Below are positions 11,224 through 23,400 of a DNA stretch of 64,000 bases, in pieces. The notes below the pieces were generated by a model. The model saw nothing but the letters and a program-made list of their open reading frames with translations. It searched no databases and was not told the DNA's origin. The DNA lies in assembly GCA_003996215.1 (NCBI GenBank), contig QJPP01000285.1:558001-622000 (forward strand), in the 5' to 3' direction. The position numbers were made by a program, and so were the translations under genes. Source of the stretch: Jaltomata sinuosa (taxonomy: Eukaryota > Streptophyta > Magnoliopsida > Solanales > Solanaceae). Every line of letters begins with the position of its first letter. Positions within the stretch are counted from its first letter, which is position 1.

Positions 11224-14208
11224 ATGACGTTAATAACGATCTTGCTTAGGCACTCTGGAACGTGGATTGCATCTAATGTGTACGATAAATTCAAAAGTGA
11301 TGGTATTGTTTTGAAGGATTATGATTCCTATGAAGTTCTTATTTCAACGATTTCGAATCATTTGGAGATAGATATATTGAAGTTCGATATACAAGTCAGA
11401 TACATCGTTGAGGTAATGAATCGGCAATGGAGATCAGAAATAATATGGGAATGCGACTTTATATGGAGTTGAAGAAGAAGAATTCGAATTTTGAGGTGTA
11501 TCCATTGATATTAACGACTCAAGAAAAATCAGTCGCTGACAGCATGTTTGGGAAATTGCCTACGAACCAAATACGGGCGCAATTGCATGTACAGAAGGGT
11601 CTGAAAGTGGTGTTCTTGCGATAACGGGTGATGGTAACGTTGATTCATTAAGTGTGATGGATATTTATGTTGATCATGTGATTACAGACTGTAATCACAA
11701 AGTTGTAAGAGTTGACCAACTCTATAAGGATAAAGACACACTTGTGTCAGTGATGGAAAATCATGCAATTGTTAATCGATATCAGTTTAGAACCGAAAGA
11801 TCAGGCAAGAAAAGGTTAGTTCTCTTGAACAATATTGTATCCATCTTTAATGCTTAGATATGGTCGATCCACATTGTTAAAAATGAACTTTATTCTGTTT
11901 CTGTAATCATGTACTGTTTAATGTGTATCCAAGTATATAGATATTTGTATGTATCCAAGCATCTCAACATGTATCCAGGTATATTTCTATCAAATTCGAA
12001 TTTTTTGTGTATCCTATTATGTTTTTGTGGACTTGTATCCAGGTAACTTTCTAATTTTATTTGTATCCAATTATATTTGATGTATTTCATGTAGCCAAGC
12101 ATTTGGTAGATACACAGTATTTGAATTACAAAATAGATATAATAGTCCGAGGCTGCAATTTACACACATGATTGCGATAGACATCTGCATTTTTCTGTCA
12201 TTCATTTGGTTAGAATAGAGTTTTTTTTTTAAAAGTGTATATTACTTATAAAAGATATACACTAATTAATTTTGCGCATTTCAGTTATTAAAAATGAATA
12301 TATACATTTTGTTAAGTAATAGATTTATTAAGTTAACTAGTATTTCTCTGTGTGCAGCTATTACCTGATATGTAACTCTGAAGAATGTCCATGGTCGTTC
12401 AGATCTTCGAGTCTTAACAATTCGTCATTTTTTTTGGTGAGAAGTTTCGATGATGTGCACACTTGTCAATTGAAGGATAAGGTGTTCAATCAACGTCAGG
12501 CAACTTCTGGATTCATTGGTGGATTAGTTGCGCCAAAGTGTGTCAATCATAAAAGGAAAATCTCACCAAAGGACATTCAAGAAGACCTTAAACGTGACCT
12601 AGGAGTTGACATTAATTATATGAAGGCATGGTGTGGCAAGGAGCGGGCTATGAAGATGGTGCGGGGGGATCCGACGGGTAGTTACCAGCAGTTGCCTGGA
12701 TATTTGTACATGCTGGACCAAGTGTATCCAAATTCGTACCTACGTATGCATTAGTCCCCGAGGGATGAGTTCATGTATATATTCATTTCACTGAATCCAA
12801 TGAGGAGAGGGTTTGAATATTGTAGACCAGTAGTCGTTGTGGACAGAGCTCACATGCGAGGGGCATACCAGGAGACATTTGTATCTGCAAGTACTCTGGA
12901 TGGTGCAGGTAAAGGATGTATTTTGAAATTTTTTTTGATAAACATGTTGATACGTGTTTAATTTTATTTTTGGTGTGATACACCATTCCTATCAAAAGAA
13001 GTAAATTTGTGTGCAGTTAATTACTTTCTATTTTGAAGTTAACATTAATTTATTTTTCAGGATGCATATTACCACTTGCGTATGGCGTAGTCGACACTGA
13101 AAATGATGCCTCTTGGACGTGGTTTTTTGAACAATTTAAAGGTGCCTTTGGTGAGCGTCCAAACATGTGTGTGGTGTCAGACCGTAATGAAAGCATAATT
13201 AAGAGTGTTAGCAAAGTGTTTTCAACTATACCACATTATGCATGCATATGGCATCTTTGAAAGAACGTTTGCACGAATTTTTAAAAAAGCAGAGATAGAC
13301 TAAGTGATGTGTATTACGCGATAGCAAAAGCATACAAGGTAGACGATTTTGATTATCTTATTGGAAAGGTTGACAAGATGGACCATAGAGTGAAAGATTA
13401 TTTGTTTGAAGCCGGATACGAGAAATGGGCAAGAGTGCATGCACCAATAAATAGAGGGCGAATTATGACTTCCAATAAATGGGTGTTTATTTGATGCACA
13501 GGAAATGCCTATTTTTGATTTTCTGAAAAAAATGCGAATATTATTTGGTGAATGGAATTGCAGTAATGGTGCAAAAGCTAAATATACGAAAACTCCGTTA
13601 TGTGGTAAATTCCAACAAATGCTAGTACTAAACGAGAGTGAATCGCCACGAATGACGGTATGTGTTTGTACTCATTAAGTTCAAATTCTTTTTAGTTTCA
13701 ATAATGAATCTGACACAATTTAGTTCGATTAGAGATAATTTGATAGTTTGACCTATGTTTTTTTCAGGTTAGACCGTCATCTGAATTCTTATACACAGTA
13801 AGTGTCAATGGAAGAAAGTACATTGTTTGCCTAGAAAGAAAAACGTGTTGTTGTGGAAGGTTTTAGTTGGATGAGCTACCATGTCCACATGCAATTGCTG
13901 TTTTGAAAAGCAAAAATATTGATGATTTTGGACCTTACTGCTCAGATTACTACAAGCCGGGAACACTCATGAAGACATATGAGCTGCATGTTTGTCCACT
14001 ATCAGACCAAAAGGAGTGGAAGATACCAGAAAGTATTTCAGCCGAGGTGATTTTGCCACCTATTTACAGGAGGCCACCCGGACGTCCCATAAAAGGGAGA
14101 CATAAGAAGTCCAGTGAAACGCTTTCAAAAAACAGTAATTGTTGTGGAAGATGTGGCCGTAAAGATCATAACAGGCGTAGTTGTAGCTATTTTTCAAAGA
14201 AGAAGTGA
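11224..14208 (+). pseudogene. MuDR/MULE transposase, multiply interrupted
   Basis: Four exons can be traced: 11224-11814, 12358-12908, 13061-13657 and 13768-14208. They hold an N-terminal MuDR region, a DNA-binding region (CNSEECPWSFR), the DDE core (VVVVDRAHMRG, CVVSDRNESI, then HYACIWHL), a SWIM zinc finger (CCCGRF, then LDELPCPHA) and a CCHC knuckle (CGRCGRKDHNRRSC). Breaks: a one-base loss near 11412, a frame change near 11560, stops at 12752-12754, 13258-13260 (TGA where Trp is expected), 13282-13284 and 13864-13866 (TAG where Gln is expected), and another frame change near 13480. It cannot make a full transposase. Intron 1 contains several GTATCCA motifs. Confidence 0.88.
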
Positions 14209-15343
14209 AAGGATCTATTTTTAAATTTTTTATGTTCTGTAGCTTCATAAACTAAATTTTTTTAATAGATAGTCTGTTCTATAGAGTATTTTATTTATCT
14301 TTTTTTGAGCATTTAAACATCTATGTTTTGTCTAAGATGTTTGTTAACATGTATCCAATGGCCCCTTGTAAACCTGATTATTCTTTTGAAGACTTAAGTT
14401 TGTAAACTTGGATCCATGATAACAGTAATTGGTATAAAATTATGTCCAGTAAATTCATTTATCTGTTGACAAATATTACCTGATTATCTGTTGCTAAATA
14501 ATTCTCACCTTCAATAAAAGAGCAGTTAAAAATAGGAGTAATGTATATTAACTGGTAAACTCGGATATATGTTTTAATCTAACTGGATACATGTAGGCAC
14601 AAAAAATTCTTGGATACACATTTAATCAATAACTAGTTTTGTACTATTGGATACACGGAAAGAACATGAAATTAAGCTTTTATACATGAATTAAAGCTTG
14701 GATACACTGTACAAAAATATTGTTGGATACATATCCAAAGTTTAACTAACTACTATTGGATACATGTCCAATGCGTGGATACATGATCAATGCTTGGATT
14801 CATTGTACAATATTGTTGGATACATGTCCAATGTTTAGATCTCATTGGATACATGTAGGCACCAAAAATACTTGGATACACATTAAATCATCAACTAATT
14901 TTGTACTATTAGATACATGGAAAGAACATGAAATTAAGCTTTTGTACATGAATAGAAGCTTGGATACATTGTATAATATTGTTGGATACATGTTCAGTTA
15001 GAGCTTAAACAACAAGTAACATTAAAATTCATGGTAACAACATCTTTATGTGAACCTAACAATATCATTGGATACACATTTAAACAACAATGAGCTAGGA
15101 CTATATTTGAATACATGGTACCATTGGATACATGTATGATAACCATGAAAAAGTAAGTACAAAATACATGTTGTATTAACATACTTAACATTCACCCATA
15201 TTCGACAAAAAACTAAAGTATTCATAAGTAGACATTTGTAATAGATAGTAAACTGTATCTCTATTACATTAAACCTAAATACGAAAATAGATGAGCTAAT
15301 CTTAGTACTTGAAACTTAAAAGTGCACCAAAACTCTTGAAAAG
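14209..15343. other. Non-coding spacer between the convergent MULE genes
   Basis: No gene is seen. The spacer holds about 16 copies of the TTGGATACATG-type motif, with two partly duplicated blocks (14575-14760 and 14840-14990) that share GATACATGTAGGCAC and GAACATGAAATTAAGCTTTT. Confidence 0.7.
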
Positions 15344-18060
15344 CTAATCAACATTGAATATGTCATGGGCATCTGGATTGATGGGCCGACGGGGTAGCTT
15401 TGGTGGATCGTCATTGTCACTGATCAAACCAGAACTCGCTTTAGGGCCGCCGTAATTTCATAAAAGTGCACCATATCTGACACACTGAAATTTTACATCA
15501 AAGTTGGAGGAAGGAATCTGTTCTCCATCACTCAAAAACTCTGCAAATGATGTTGCGTACACTCCACAATCCCTAAACATATTTTAATGGTGTGAGAAAA
15601 TGACTATTTTAATCATTAATTGTGACAATGTATTAAAAAAAAGATGGAAGATACGTACATACTACCGCCTTTTTGCTGAACTATGTCACTGACTCAATGA
15701 ATGTCAAATGAATCCTGGTATGTTTTTTCATTGTATGCTTCCAGTTTTAACCAGTCTGTGCGATCAGTATTGTCATAAAAATTACTGAGCGACAACCAAT
15801 GAGGCAACAGGGTGACAAACTTTTTAATTTCTTCCAGCACAATAGCTTTGTGCCCGGCTGCGATGTACGATTCATATACCCGTATGCATCTGTCCCTTAA
15901 TGCTACAACCGCAAGAACCCAATGTATCTTCCCGTGTTGCTGATTTGCGACTGCGAGTGCTTGTGTTTCTCGAATTTTTTGGGGCAGAATCAAGCTTTAG
16001 CTTCTTTGGTTGGGCATTCGATGACTGACCAACTGTAGATTGATTAGACCTCTTTAGTATGTTGAGCGGAGGAGGTGAACTAAAATCATCATATCCGTCA
16101 GGAAATGAAGTTGTTGTTGGATGGTCTTCACATCCAGGATCAATGTAGTGAGGCAAATCAAGTTCAGCAACCTCATTGGCAGTAGGTGTAATATTCTGGT
16201 GAACTAGTTGCGATGAAGAAAAGAAAGTGTAAACAACATCAACACACTAGTTTACCGTCTAATTATATTTTAAGTCAGTAACTTTGGATAATGATAGAAT
16301 CCAATAATACTTAGATACACATTAAATAATCAAGTAACTACATTATACTTGATACAGATAACAGTAGATCTCAAATATATAAGGATACACATTTAAACAG
16401 AAAACAATTATAAGTATTTGGGTCTTACCTTATTGCCTTTGTTCTTAAACATTCCTTTCATGAGACAATTAAAGTTGACTTCCTCCTTAACCATACGCCA
16501 ATTCAAGATTCTTGGAATAAATTCACCTTCATGAACGGCTAAGTCCTCGTCAACCTCCGAACAACATTCATAAAACCAGATTTGGAGTGCATATGGCATT
16601 CCAGTTAATCGATACATTTTCTATGTAGGATTAATGGATTGCCGGATTGATTTGATCAATGATTGAAAAGCTAGCTTGCCCCATGGAAATTGGGTGTATC
16701 TGCCATCATCCACCAAATGAAAGTCTCTGTCCTCAATTTCCACCGAATCTCGTTGGGAAAATATAAATGTGTGGATGAAGTATAGAATTGCAATTTTAAC
16801 TGCATCTTCATCATTGTCGCCACATCTTTTTTTATGGAAGCACTTTATCAGATCTCTTTTCTTGACAATGTCCATTTCTGGGAAGTAAGTAGACTTAAGC
16901 TTGTTGGTCGGAGCATTGGTGTAGTCAAAATCACCTTCACTGCCGGTGCATTTGAGTCCTGTAATCAACGCAAACTCAAGCAATGTAAACTTCAGAATGA
17001 TTTCGTTTACAAGTATCCAGAACTCGTTTGGGTTGTCCTGTTCAACTTCCCGAGTCATAAAGCACCTTGCGAATTGTGTTTGAAATGTACACTTTGGTAT
17101 ATTAAGATATATACCAAACTGTGTCTGTCCAAAAAGTGCCTTCTGTCGATCGGTGAGTTTTTTAGTCAAGTGATCCAAGATATCGTCATTCCCTGCACCA
17201 CTCATATGTAATGGGTGCTGAGGAGGGTTTTTGACGAAATATTTGTATTCCTGCGTCTATCAAAATGTTTGTCAGACACATTAAAATAGGAGTTAACATT
17301 AGAAGAAATGTATAGCAACATGCAACCTTGGATGATTATAGAATTCAAAATTACTTGGATACACATCAAACCAGCAAGTAACTCCATTATACAGGATACA
17401 GGTAATACTAGATCTCAAATATCTAAGGATACACATTTAAACAGCAAACAACAATAGGTATACTTGGATACATGTTAACACTGTATCCAAGATTATAAGC
17501 TTTGTACATTATAACAGTGTTAAGGATACTTCCCAATATCTAAGGATACACATCTAAACAGCAAATAGATATAGGTATACTTGGATACATGTTAATATTG
17601 GATACAAGTTTGTAAGCTTGGATACATTGTAACAGTGTTAAGGATACATGTTACCAACATCTCAAATAGCAGGTTGCAGTAGTATTGGGATACATGTTAA
17701 CATGAATTAATCCTGGATACATGTAACACAAGATTTGCTTACAATGTTATCCCTGGATACGTATTGCTTTGTTTTGATTTGAAACTTTAAATTTACAAAA
17801 ATTACACATTTACAACTCAGATAGATATATGTATACTTGGATACATGGAAAATAACACTGGATACATGGTAACAAGTTGAGGATACACCTAATCAACAAA
17901 TCACAAACCCAGATAACCAAATCCCCCAGGTTAACTCACATAATTGGATACATGTTAAGAAGATCCCAACGACAAGTAACATTATTCTCGAATAGACTAA
18001 TAACAATTGGCGTTGGATACATGTATTGTTGGATATATGTTACCTGGGATACATGAAAAG
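14570..18060 (-). repeat. Dispersed TTGGATACATG motif, about 40 copies
   Basis: The motif (core GGATACA, often followed by TGT or CATTTAAACAGC) is scattered through the MULE spacer and the introns of the Ulp1 gene. On the sense strand of that gene it reads CATGTATCCAA, and the same orientation relative to transcription is found in intron 1 of the transposase gene (about 11925-12110). Copies avoid the exons. The similar ATGTATC repeats at 46430-46790 link this element to the second MULE. The copy count is by eye. Confidence 0.75.
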
Positions 18061-18365
18061 AAACATTGATAACTATGACTCCTTACCTGAACTTTGCAAT
18101 CTGGAACTTTAACTTTGGGGATTTTGTCATCTGGGTTTGAGTCCCTTGTTCTTGATTCCAATTGTTTGTGCAATTCATTCATTTTGACTTGATCGTTTCT
18201 AAATTTGGATCTATTTTCAGCAAAGTCTTCTTCTTCAAAGTCTCTAACAGCCGGAACAAAGGTCGGAGAAGGCACTTCATTGTTCTCCATTTGAGATATA
18301 CCTAAATCAAATGAAGGCCATTGTTGGTTACTTGGTATTATCAAGTTATCTGATTCGTTATCCAT
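15344..18365 (-). pseudogene. DUF1985/Ulp1-like SUMO protease gene of the MULE, broken
   Basis: Reading the minus strand, the exons are 18365-18087 (acidic N-terminus), 17256-16429 (DUF1985 domain), 16195-15659 and 15572-15344. The DUF1985 stretch includes FALITGLKCTGSEGDFDY. The Ulp1 (peptidase C48) part keeps the catalytic His in IHWVLAVVALRDRCIRVYES and the catalytic Cys in SMDCGVYATSFAEFL, which spans an intron; the usual VYDS Asp is Glu here. Breaks: TAG at 16621-16623, a frame change near 15990 probably marking an internal deletion, TGA at 15694-15696, and TGA at 15458-15460 where Trp is likely. The final stop is at 15344. Such genes are carried by Kaonashi MULEs; their role in transposition is unknown. 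Confidence 0.85.
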
Positions 18366-18686
18366 GAAGGCAATCGTTGATTCGTTATCAAGTAATTGTT
18401 CTTATAGATTATGATAACTTAGAACTAAACTATAGTAAAAGTTGAAAAACGAATTTTACCAACCTCAACTATGGAAGATTTTGATCCAGCAGCGCCAAAT
18501 TTTTTTGAAAAGTGAAGGAAGATCGTGTGAAAGATGGAGTCCTTGCTTGAAGGCGTGATTTGTGGGAAAAATTTTGAGAGAGAGAAAAACCGTTGCCTTT
18601 AGATACAGGTTGAGTGATTTTCGGACCTTTTTTAGGAATTGTGGTGGATACAATTTTTTAACCATGTAATTTCAATTTAATGGGAT

Positions 18687-18727
18687 AAATGTAATTATTT
18701 TAAAGTATTGGGATATTTAGTAATTAG
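18687..18727 (-). repeat. Right terminal inverted repeat core of the MULE
   Basis: Its reverse complement starts CTAATTACTAAATATCCCAA and pairs with 10864-10904. Just outside, GTAAGGATGTTTGATTATTT then GTAGTTTTTCC also resembles the right end of the second MULE at 47850-47925. Confidence 0.7.
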
Positions 18728-18984
18728 GGTAAGGATGTTTGATTATTTATGTAGTTTTTCCAAAAAATAAGTCTACTTAAATGACCCGTGAATGATTTAA
18801 ATCCCTTTCGAATCTAGTTTCATTCTCTCTTAATTAAATAATGGATGAATTTTTTTTTCACCGCCCAATTTTGCTTTCAAAATCGAACTTCCCCTACCCC
18901 CTCCTCCGCCTCAACTTTGAACCATAGACATCTTCCTCGTTCGATATTTTGTTTCATTTGCTACAGGTAAATTTTGTTTCATGA

Positions 18985-19625
18985 GCAAAAAATGTAATTC
19001 CACTAATATATTAACAAATTTGAGTTAACTATTACATCACTAGTTATTCATATACATTGCTAATGTAACTCCAGTCCACTAACTATGGTGAGGTGTAACT
19101 ACTTCTTAATTAACCAGCTAAGTAACTACCCTGATTAATCAACTAAGTAACATGTTAACAACCTTCTAACAAACTGATTAAGTTAGCTAATTTAAACTGT
19201 CAATACTCCCCCTCAAGTTGAAGGTAAACACAAGTCTACGGCCCCGTTTGACCATGAAAATCAAATACAAATTAGAGTTGGAGTTGAAATTGGAGTTGGA
19301 GTTGTGTTTGGTCATGAATATAAATTGAAGTTATTTTTGACTCTTTGTGAGAAAAGTGAGAGTGAAAAAAGTGAAACTGAAGTTGAATTTCGAAATTTTC
19401 TAAATTTTTATGGCTAAACACCATTTTCGAAATTTAACTTAGAAAAAAAATAAAAAAAATTCATGGCCAAACATCCACTAAGTATGTTGGTTGTTCAATA
19501 GTGTCTTCACATGATGCGTCTGAATAATGTTTTGCTGTAATGTTTCCTTTACAAAATGACAGTCAATATCTTTATGCTTGGTGTGTTCATTGAAAATAGG
19601 ATTAGTAACTATCTCAATAGTTTCT
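18985..19625 (-). mobile_element. Ty1/copia retrotransposon remnant: RNase H end, PPT and probable LTR
   Basis: On the minus strand 19625-19490 encodes IEIVTNPIFNEHTKHKDIDC followed by HFVKETL, the well-known C-terminal end of copia reverse transcriptase/RNase H. A purine run TTGAGGGGGAGT (minus strand, about 19208-19219) is a copia polypurine tract, so 18985-19205 is probably LTR sequence. A MITE (19240-19484) lies between the two parts, and a foldback element (19640-20332) interrupts the upstream coding side. Confidence 0.7.
19240..19484. mobile_element. MITE of the TTTGGCCATG family inside the copia remnant
   Basis: The left end GGCCCCGTTTGACCATGAAA and right end CATGGCCAAACATCCACTAA are inverted. 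The interior GGAGTTGGAGTTG resembles the copies at 23032 and 36412. Confidence 0.65.
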
Positions 19626-19639
19626 TTGTTGACACAATA

Positions 19640-20332
19640 TATGAGATGGTCACTCAACTTATGACTCTTTCTTCAGAAAGTCACTCAACTTTGATTTTTA
19701 CTTCAAAAGTCATTCAATTAAGGGGTTTTCTCTTAGAAAGTCACTAACTTTGATTTTTACTCCAAAAAATCACTCAACTATGAGTGCTTTACTTACAAAG
19801 TCACTCAATTTATTTCATTGATTTTTTCATTAAAATTTCCTAACATGAAATTTTTATTTAAAACCAAAATTCTAAAAATAAAAATATTCATCTAAACCAT
19901 TTAATGAGTATTTGTGTGTGCATTGTCAAGACAAATATCAGTATTGATGTGTGCATTGTCTTAATGTTATCAATAAGGCAATATTAACAATAAGTACAAC
20001 GTATTAAAAAAATTGTATAAGCACTAGGACATCCAAATGGTCACTCAACTTATTAACATATTCTAAGACAAATATCATGTACTTCTTCAGTTAAATAGTT
20101 TAAATAAATATCTTTTTATTTTTTAGAATTTTGATTTTAAATGAAAATTCAATGTTAGTAAATTTTAATGAAAAAATCAATTAAATAGGATGAGTGACTT
20201 TGTAACTAAAACACTCATAATTGAGTGACTTTTTTGAGAAAAGCCCTTATTTGAGTGACTTTTGGAGTAAAAAACAAAGTTTAGTGACTTTTTGAGAAAA
20301 GAGTCATAAATTGAGTGACCATTTGAGATATT
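19640..20332. mobile_element. Long-arm foldback element (AGTCACTCAA family)
   Basis: Arms of about 200 bp are inverted: the left arm starts GAGATGGTCACTCAACTTAT and the right arm ends ATAAATTGAGTGACCATTTG. Each arm contains internal repeats of AAAGTCACTCAA-type sequence. The centre (19860-20120) is non-coding. It splits the copia RNase H frame. Confidence 0.75.
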
Positions 20333-20620
20333 ATCTCTTTCAGTGATTCGAAGTCGATACCTCGTGTGAAGTTTGAATCGTACTTTTGAAAAGTCTAACT
20401 ATAGTTTTATTTGATATTTTTCTTAAATTAATACTCCTATGAGAAGAGCAACTATCTCTTATGATAATCTTTTGTTAGAAAAGAGAAAATTCCTTCAAAT
20501 TTTCTGGAAAAACACACACACACACAAAAAAAAAGTCCAAATACCTAAGGAGGGTCAATTCAACCATTTGTTTGGCGTCATTTTCCACAATGAATGACTG
20601 CAAATGGCGGGCATTAAGTT

Positions 20621-20832
20621 TGGTTGGAAACAAGTTATCCCGAGATTAATTATCCCGGGATAAGTTATCCCAGCATGTATATGAAATAACTTATCCCATC
20701 ACTATGGTATAAATGGTGGGATAAATAATCTCGAGACTAACTAATACCTTCAATCAAATACAAGATAAAATAATCCTAAATTTTATCTCGAGATTATTAT
20801 ACTTTATGTCTCACCCCAAACAACTCCTAAGT
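20621..20832. mobile_element. Palindromic MITE (TTATCCC family)
   Basis: It contains repeated and inverted TTATCCCGGGATAA-type blocks and TATGGTATAAATGGTGGGAT. A second copy in the opposite orientation lies at 45238-45413 (ATCCCACCATTTATACCATA). Confidence 0.65.
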
Positions 20833-22112
20833 GTCTTTTTTGAAGTATCACTTTCTTCTCCTACTACCACTTAAGCAGTAGCAGGTCAACCATGTTGTCA
20901 ATTTAATTTGGACCATACAATTACTCTCACCACATAATTCTTCTACCATTCAGTTTCCATCAACATTGGATTCTCAAAATGGTTAAAAAAAAACTATTTT
21001 CTTCCCTTTGATATGGTAAACTCGGGGCAATACTTATTCTCAAAATGGTTAAAAAAAAACTATTTTCTTCCCTTTGATATGGTAAACTCGGGGCAATACT
21101 TACCTTCTTTTGGTGTGTTTGCATCAAACCAAGTAATTTAATGTTTATAGTTAAAAATTAAAGTGAGAATACATATTACTTAACCATGACTTCCTCCGAG
21201 ATCCCCGAGAGATATGTCTTTTGTAGGTGATGAAAATGTGTAGTTAATTCACCCGTTGTAGTTCTATTTCCAAACTTCACTTTCAAAAATCGTAGAATTT
21301 TTTAAAAAAAAATTCTCGAATCACGTGTTTTTCTCCTCGTAAGATTGAGAGATCAAATGAATAAATATGAAATAAAAAAAATAATCAAACCGCATCATCT
21401 CTGTAATAGGTAAATGCCTCTTTTTCTCTTAAAGTTGTCGGAATTACTCATAATAAGATCGACTTAAAGGTAGCCATACTTATCTTACAATATAAGCTTT
21501 GGCGCTCTCAACCTAGTCAACCTAGTTTGGATTGCTTAACCATGGCTCCGCATTCGTTACATTCATAAGCTCGATCACGAGGGACCAAATCAGGGCCTCC
21601 GTCTCACCTTATTTATTAACTAAGTTCATGACTAAGTGACACTTGTCATGCATTTATTGATTTAATATAAATACGGATATATTTTGCCTTAAACCCTAAA
21701 TGCCAACCTCTTTACTCGAAATCCTAACATTGGCGCTTCCTCTTTCTTTCTTTATATATTTTTTCAGGTCACGTGAGATTTTCTACTCGGCGACAACTTC
21801 AAAATTTAGAAATAGTGGGTTTTAAATTGAGAGAGTGAATTTTTAGAATATTTATTTGACTTTATACTTATTTTTTTTATGTTCGATTCCGAAATATTGA
21901 ATTTTATTATTTCGAATTTTGTCAAATTCGCGAATCCGTTATTGGATTTGACATTGTTCGTCCTCCCGAACATTAGTCAACTTTATTGTTGGATGTGGAG
22001 GCCTTCCCTTGCCAAGTGCCAACATGGTAAAAATGCTCTTACAACTTCCCCCTTTGTTTCGTTGGTGAAGTCAAAGATTAAACCTTATATATGAGTTTTT
22101 TAAATGAAAAAA
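20833..22112. other. Non-coding DNA containing a 66-bp duplication
   Basis: No gene was found. A 71-codon frame at 21879-22094 has no recognisable domain. The notable feature is the tandem copy at 20971-21102. Confidence 0.5.
20971..21102. repeat. Perfect 66-bp tandem duplication
   Basis: Two adjacent identical copies (20971-21036 and 21037-21102) both start TTCTCAAAATGG and end GGGGCAATACTTA. Identity suggests a recent event, in contrast to the eroded repeats around it. Confidence 0.9.
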
Positions 22113-22432
22113 AGGCATAATATATAATCATACACTCAAACTGGACCTGCAAATAAGCATTTTAACCTTGAGAGTACATATTTAGACATTTTAATTTATC
22201 TTAACTATGTCAGTTGAACACTAACTCCAATTTACAAAATGATCATTTAGACACTTCCAAAATTTATGTGTTACGTCAGCATTGAGTGTCCATGAGACAC
22301 AGTGGGGACGAATTAGAGTGTTTTGTTGTCAGTTGAAACCAAGTTGAGGTGTCTAGATGTGCACTCTCAAAGTTTGAATGCTTACTTGTCAGCTGAGGAA
22401 AATTTGAGTGTTTGTTTATGTATTATGCCAAA
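22113..22432. mobile_element. Foldback MITE (GGCATAAT family)
   Basis: The left end AGGCATAATATATAATCATA plus CACTCAAA is the inverse of the right end TTTGAGTG...TATGTATTATGCC. Arms of roughly 130 bp flank a short GC-richer centre. Confidence 0.75.
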
Positions 22433-22486
22433 AAAATATATTACTCTATATAATATGATCTTTGTCAATATAAAATTACATTGAAT

Positions 22487-22735
22487 ATGTTATTTCCTCT
22501 GTCCAAGTTTATACGACTCACTTTCTTTTTTAGTCAGTCCCAAAAAGAATAACACATTTCTATATTTAGTAATAATTTAACTTTAAAATATTTATTTTAC
22601 CCTTGATGAAATGATTTATAGTCACACAAATATTTATGACTTATTTTAACCACAAATTTCAAAAGTCTTTATTTTTTTCTTAAATTCCGTGTCAAGTTAA
22701 ACTAACTCATATAAATTAGAACGGAGGGAGTACTA
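22487..22735. mobile_element. Stowaway MITE
   Basis: It runs from TTCCTCTGTCCAAGTTTATA to TATAAATTAGAACGGAGGGA GTA. The interior carries the AGTCAGTCCCAAAAAGAAT and CACAAATTTCAAAAGTC blocks typical of this subfamily. Confidence 0.8.
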
Positions 22736-23031
22736 TTATTGTAACTTACTAATAAGACACTTTAATTGTCTGGTCCTTAATTGGTAGGAGGTAAAAGAAG
22801 AGAGGGCCAAAGTGTTGTTTTAATGCAAGAAATAGGAGTATTCTTTTTAGTCAAAGAAGGTAAGAAGAAAAGGGTAAAGATATATAAGGAGTGATTCCCA
22901 AATATCCATGCCATGCCCCCACATTTCAAAACTGATTCTCCTCTTTTTCTTCTCACTCTTTAAATTTGTCTCTCTCTATTTCACACATTCAATTCAAAGA
23001 GGGCCATACTTGGAATTTCTGATACCTTAAA

Positions 23032-23400
23032 CACTAACGCCCTTTTGACCACGAAAATCAAATACAAATTGGAGTTGAAATTGGAGTTGGAGTTGGAGTT
23101 GGAATTGAAGTTAGAGTTTTGGTTACCGGCAAATGCTTCTCCAACACCCTCTCGAGTTTCCGGTTGTTTTCGTTATTGGAGTTGTATTTGACCATGAATA
23201 TAAATTAGAGTTGTTTTTAACTTTTTATGAGAAAAGCGAGAGTGAAAAAAGTGAAAACAATTTTTTCTTGTTTTTCAAATTTCGAAATTCAACGTCAAGT
23301 TGAATTCCGGAATCATCCAAATTTTTATGGTCAAACACTATTTTCGAAATTCAACTCTCAAAAAAATTAAAAAAATTCCATGGCCAAACGCGCACTAAGA
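23032..23400. mobile_element. MITE of the TTTGGCCATG family
   Basis: The left end CGCCCTTTTGACCACGAAAA and right end CCATGGCCAAACGCGCACTA are inverted. The interior has GGAGTTGGAGTTGGAGTTGG. It is longer than its relatives because of an internal insertion around 23120-23180. Confidence 0.65.

Larger units (their letters stand above)
10820..18775. mobile_element. Decayed two-gene Mutator-like element with Ulp1 gene (Kaonashi-type MULE)
   Basis: The element has terminal inverted repeats (10864-10904 versus 18687-18727), a plus-strand MuDR-type transposase gene, and a convergent minus-strand DUF1985/Ulp1 protease gene. This is the arrangement described for Kaonashi MULEs. Both genes are spliced and both are broken. 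Outer borders are approximate because no target-site duplication could be identified. The non-coding parts carry a dense GGATACATG motif. Confidence 0.8.
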
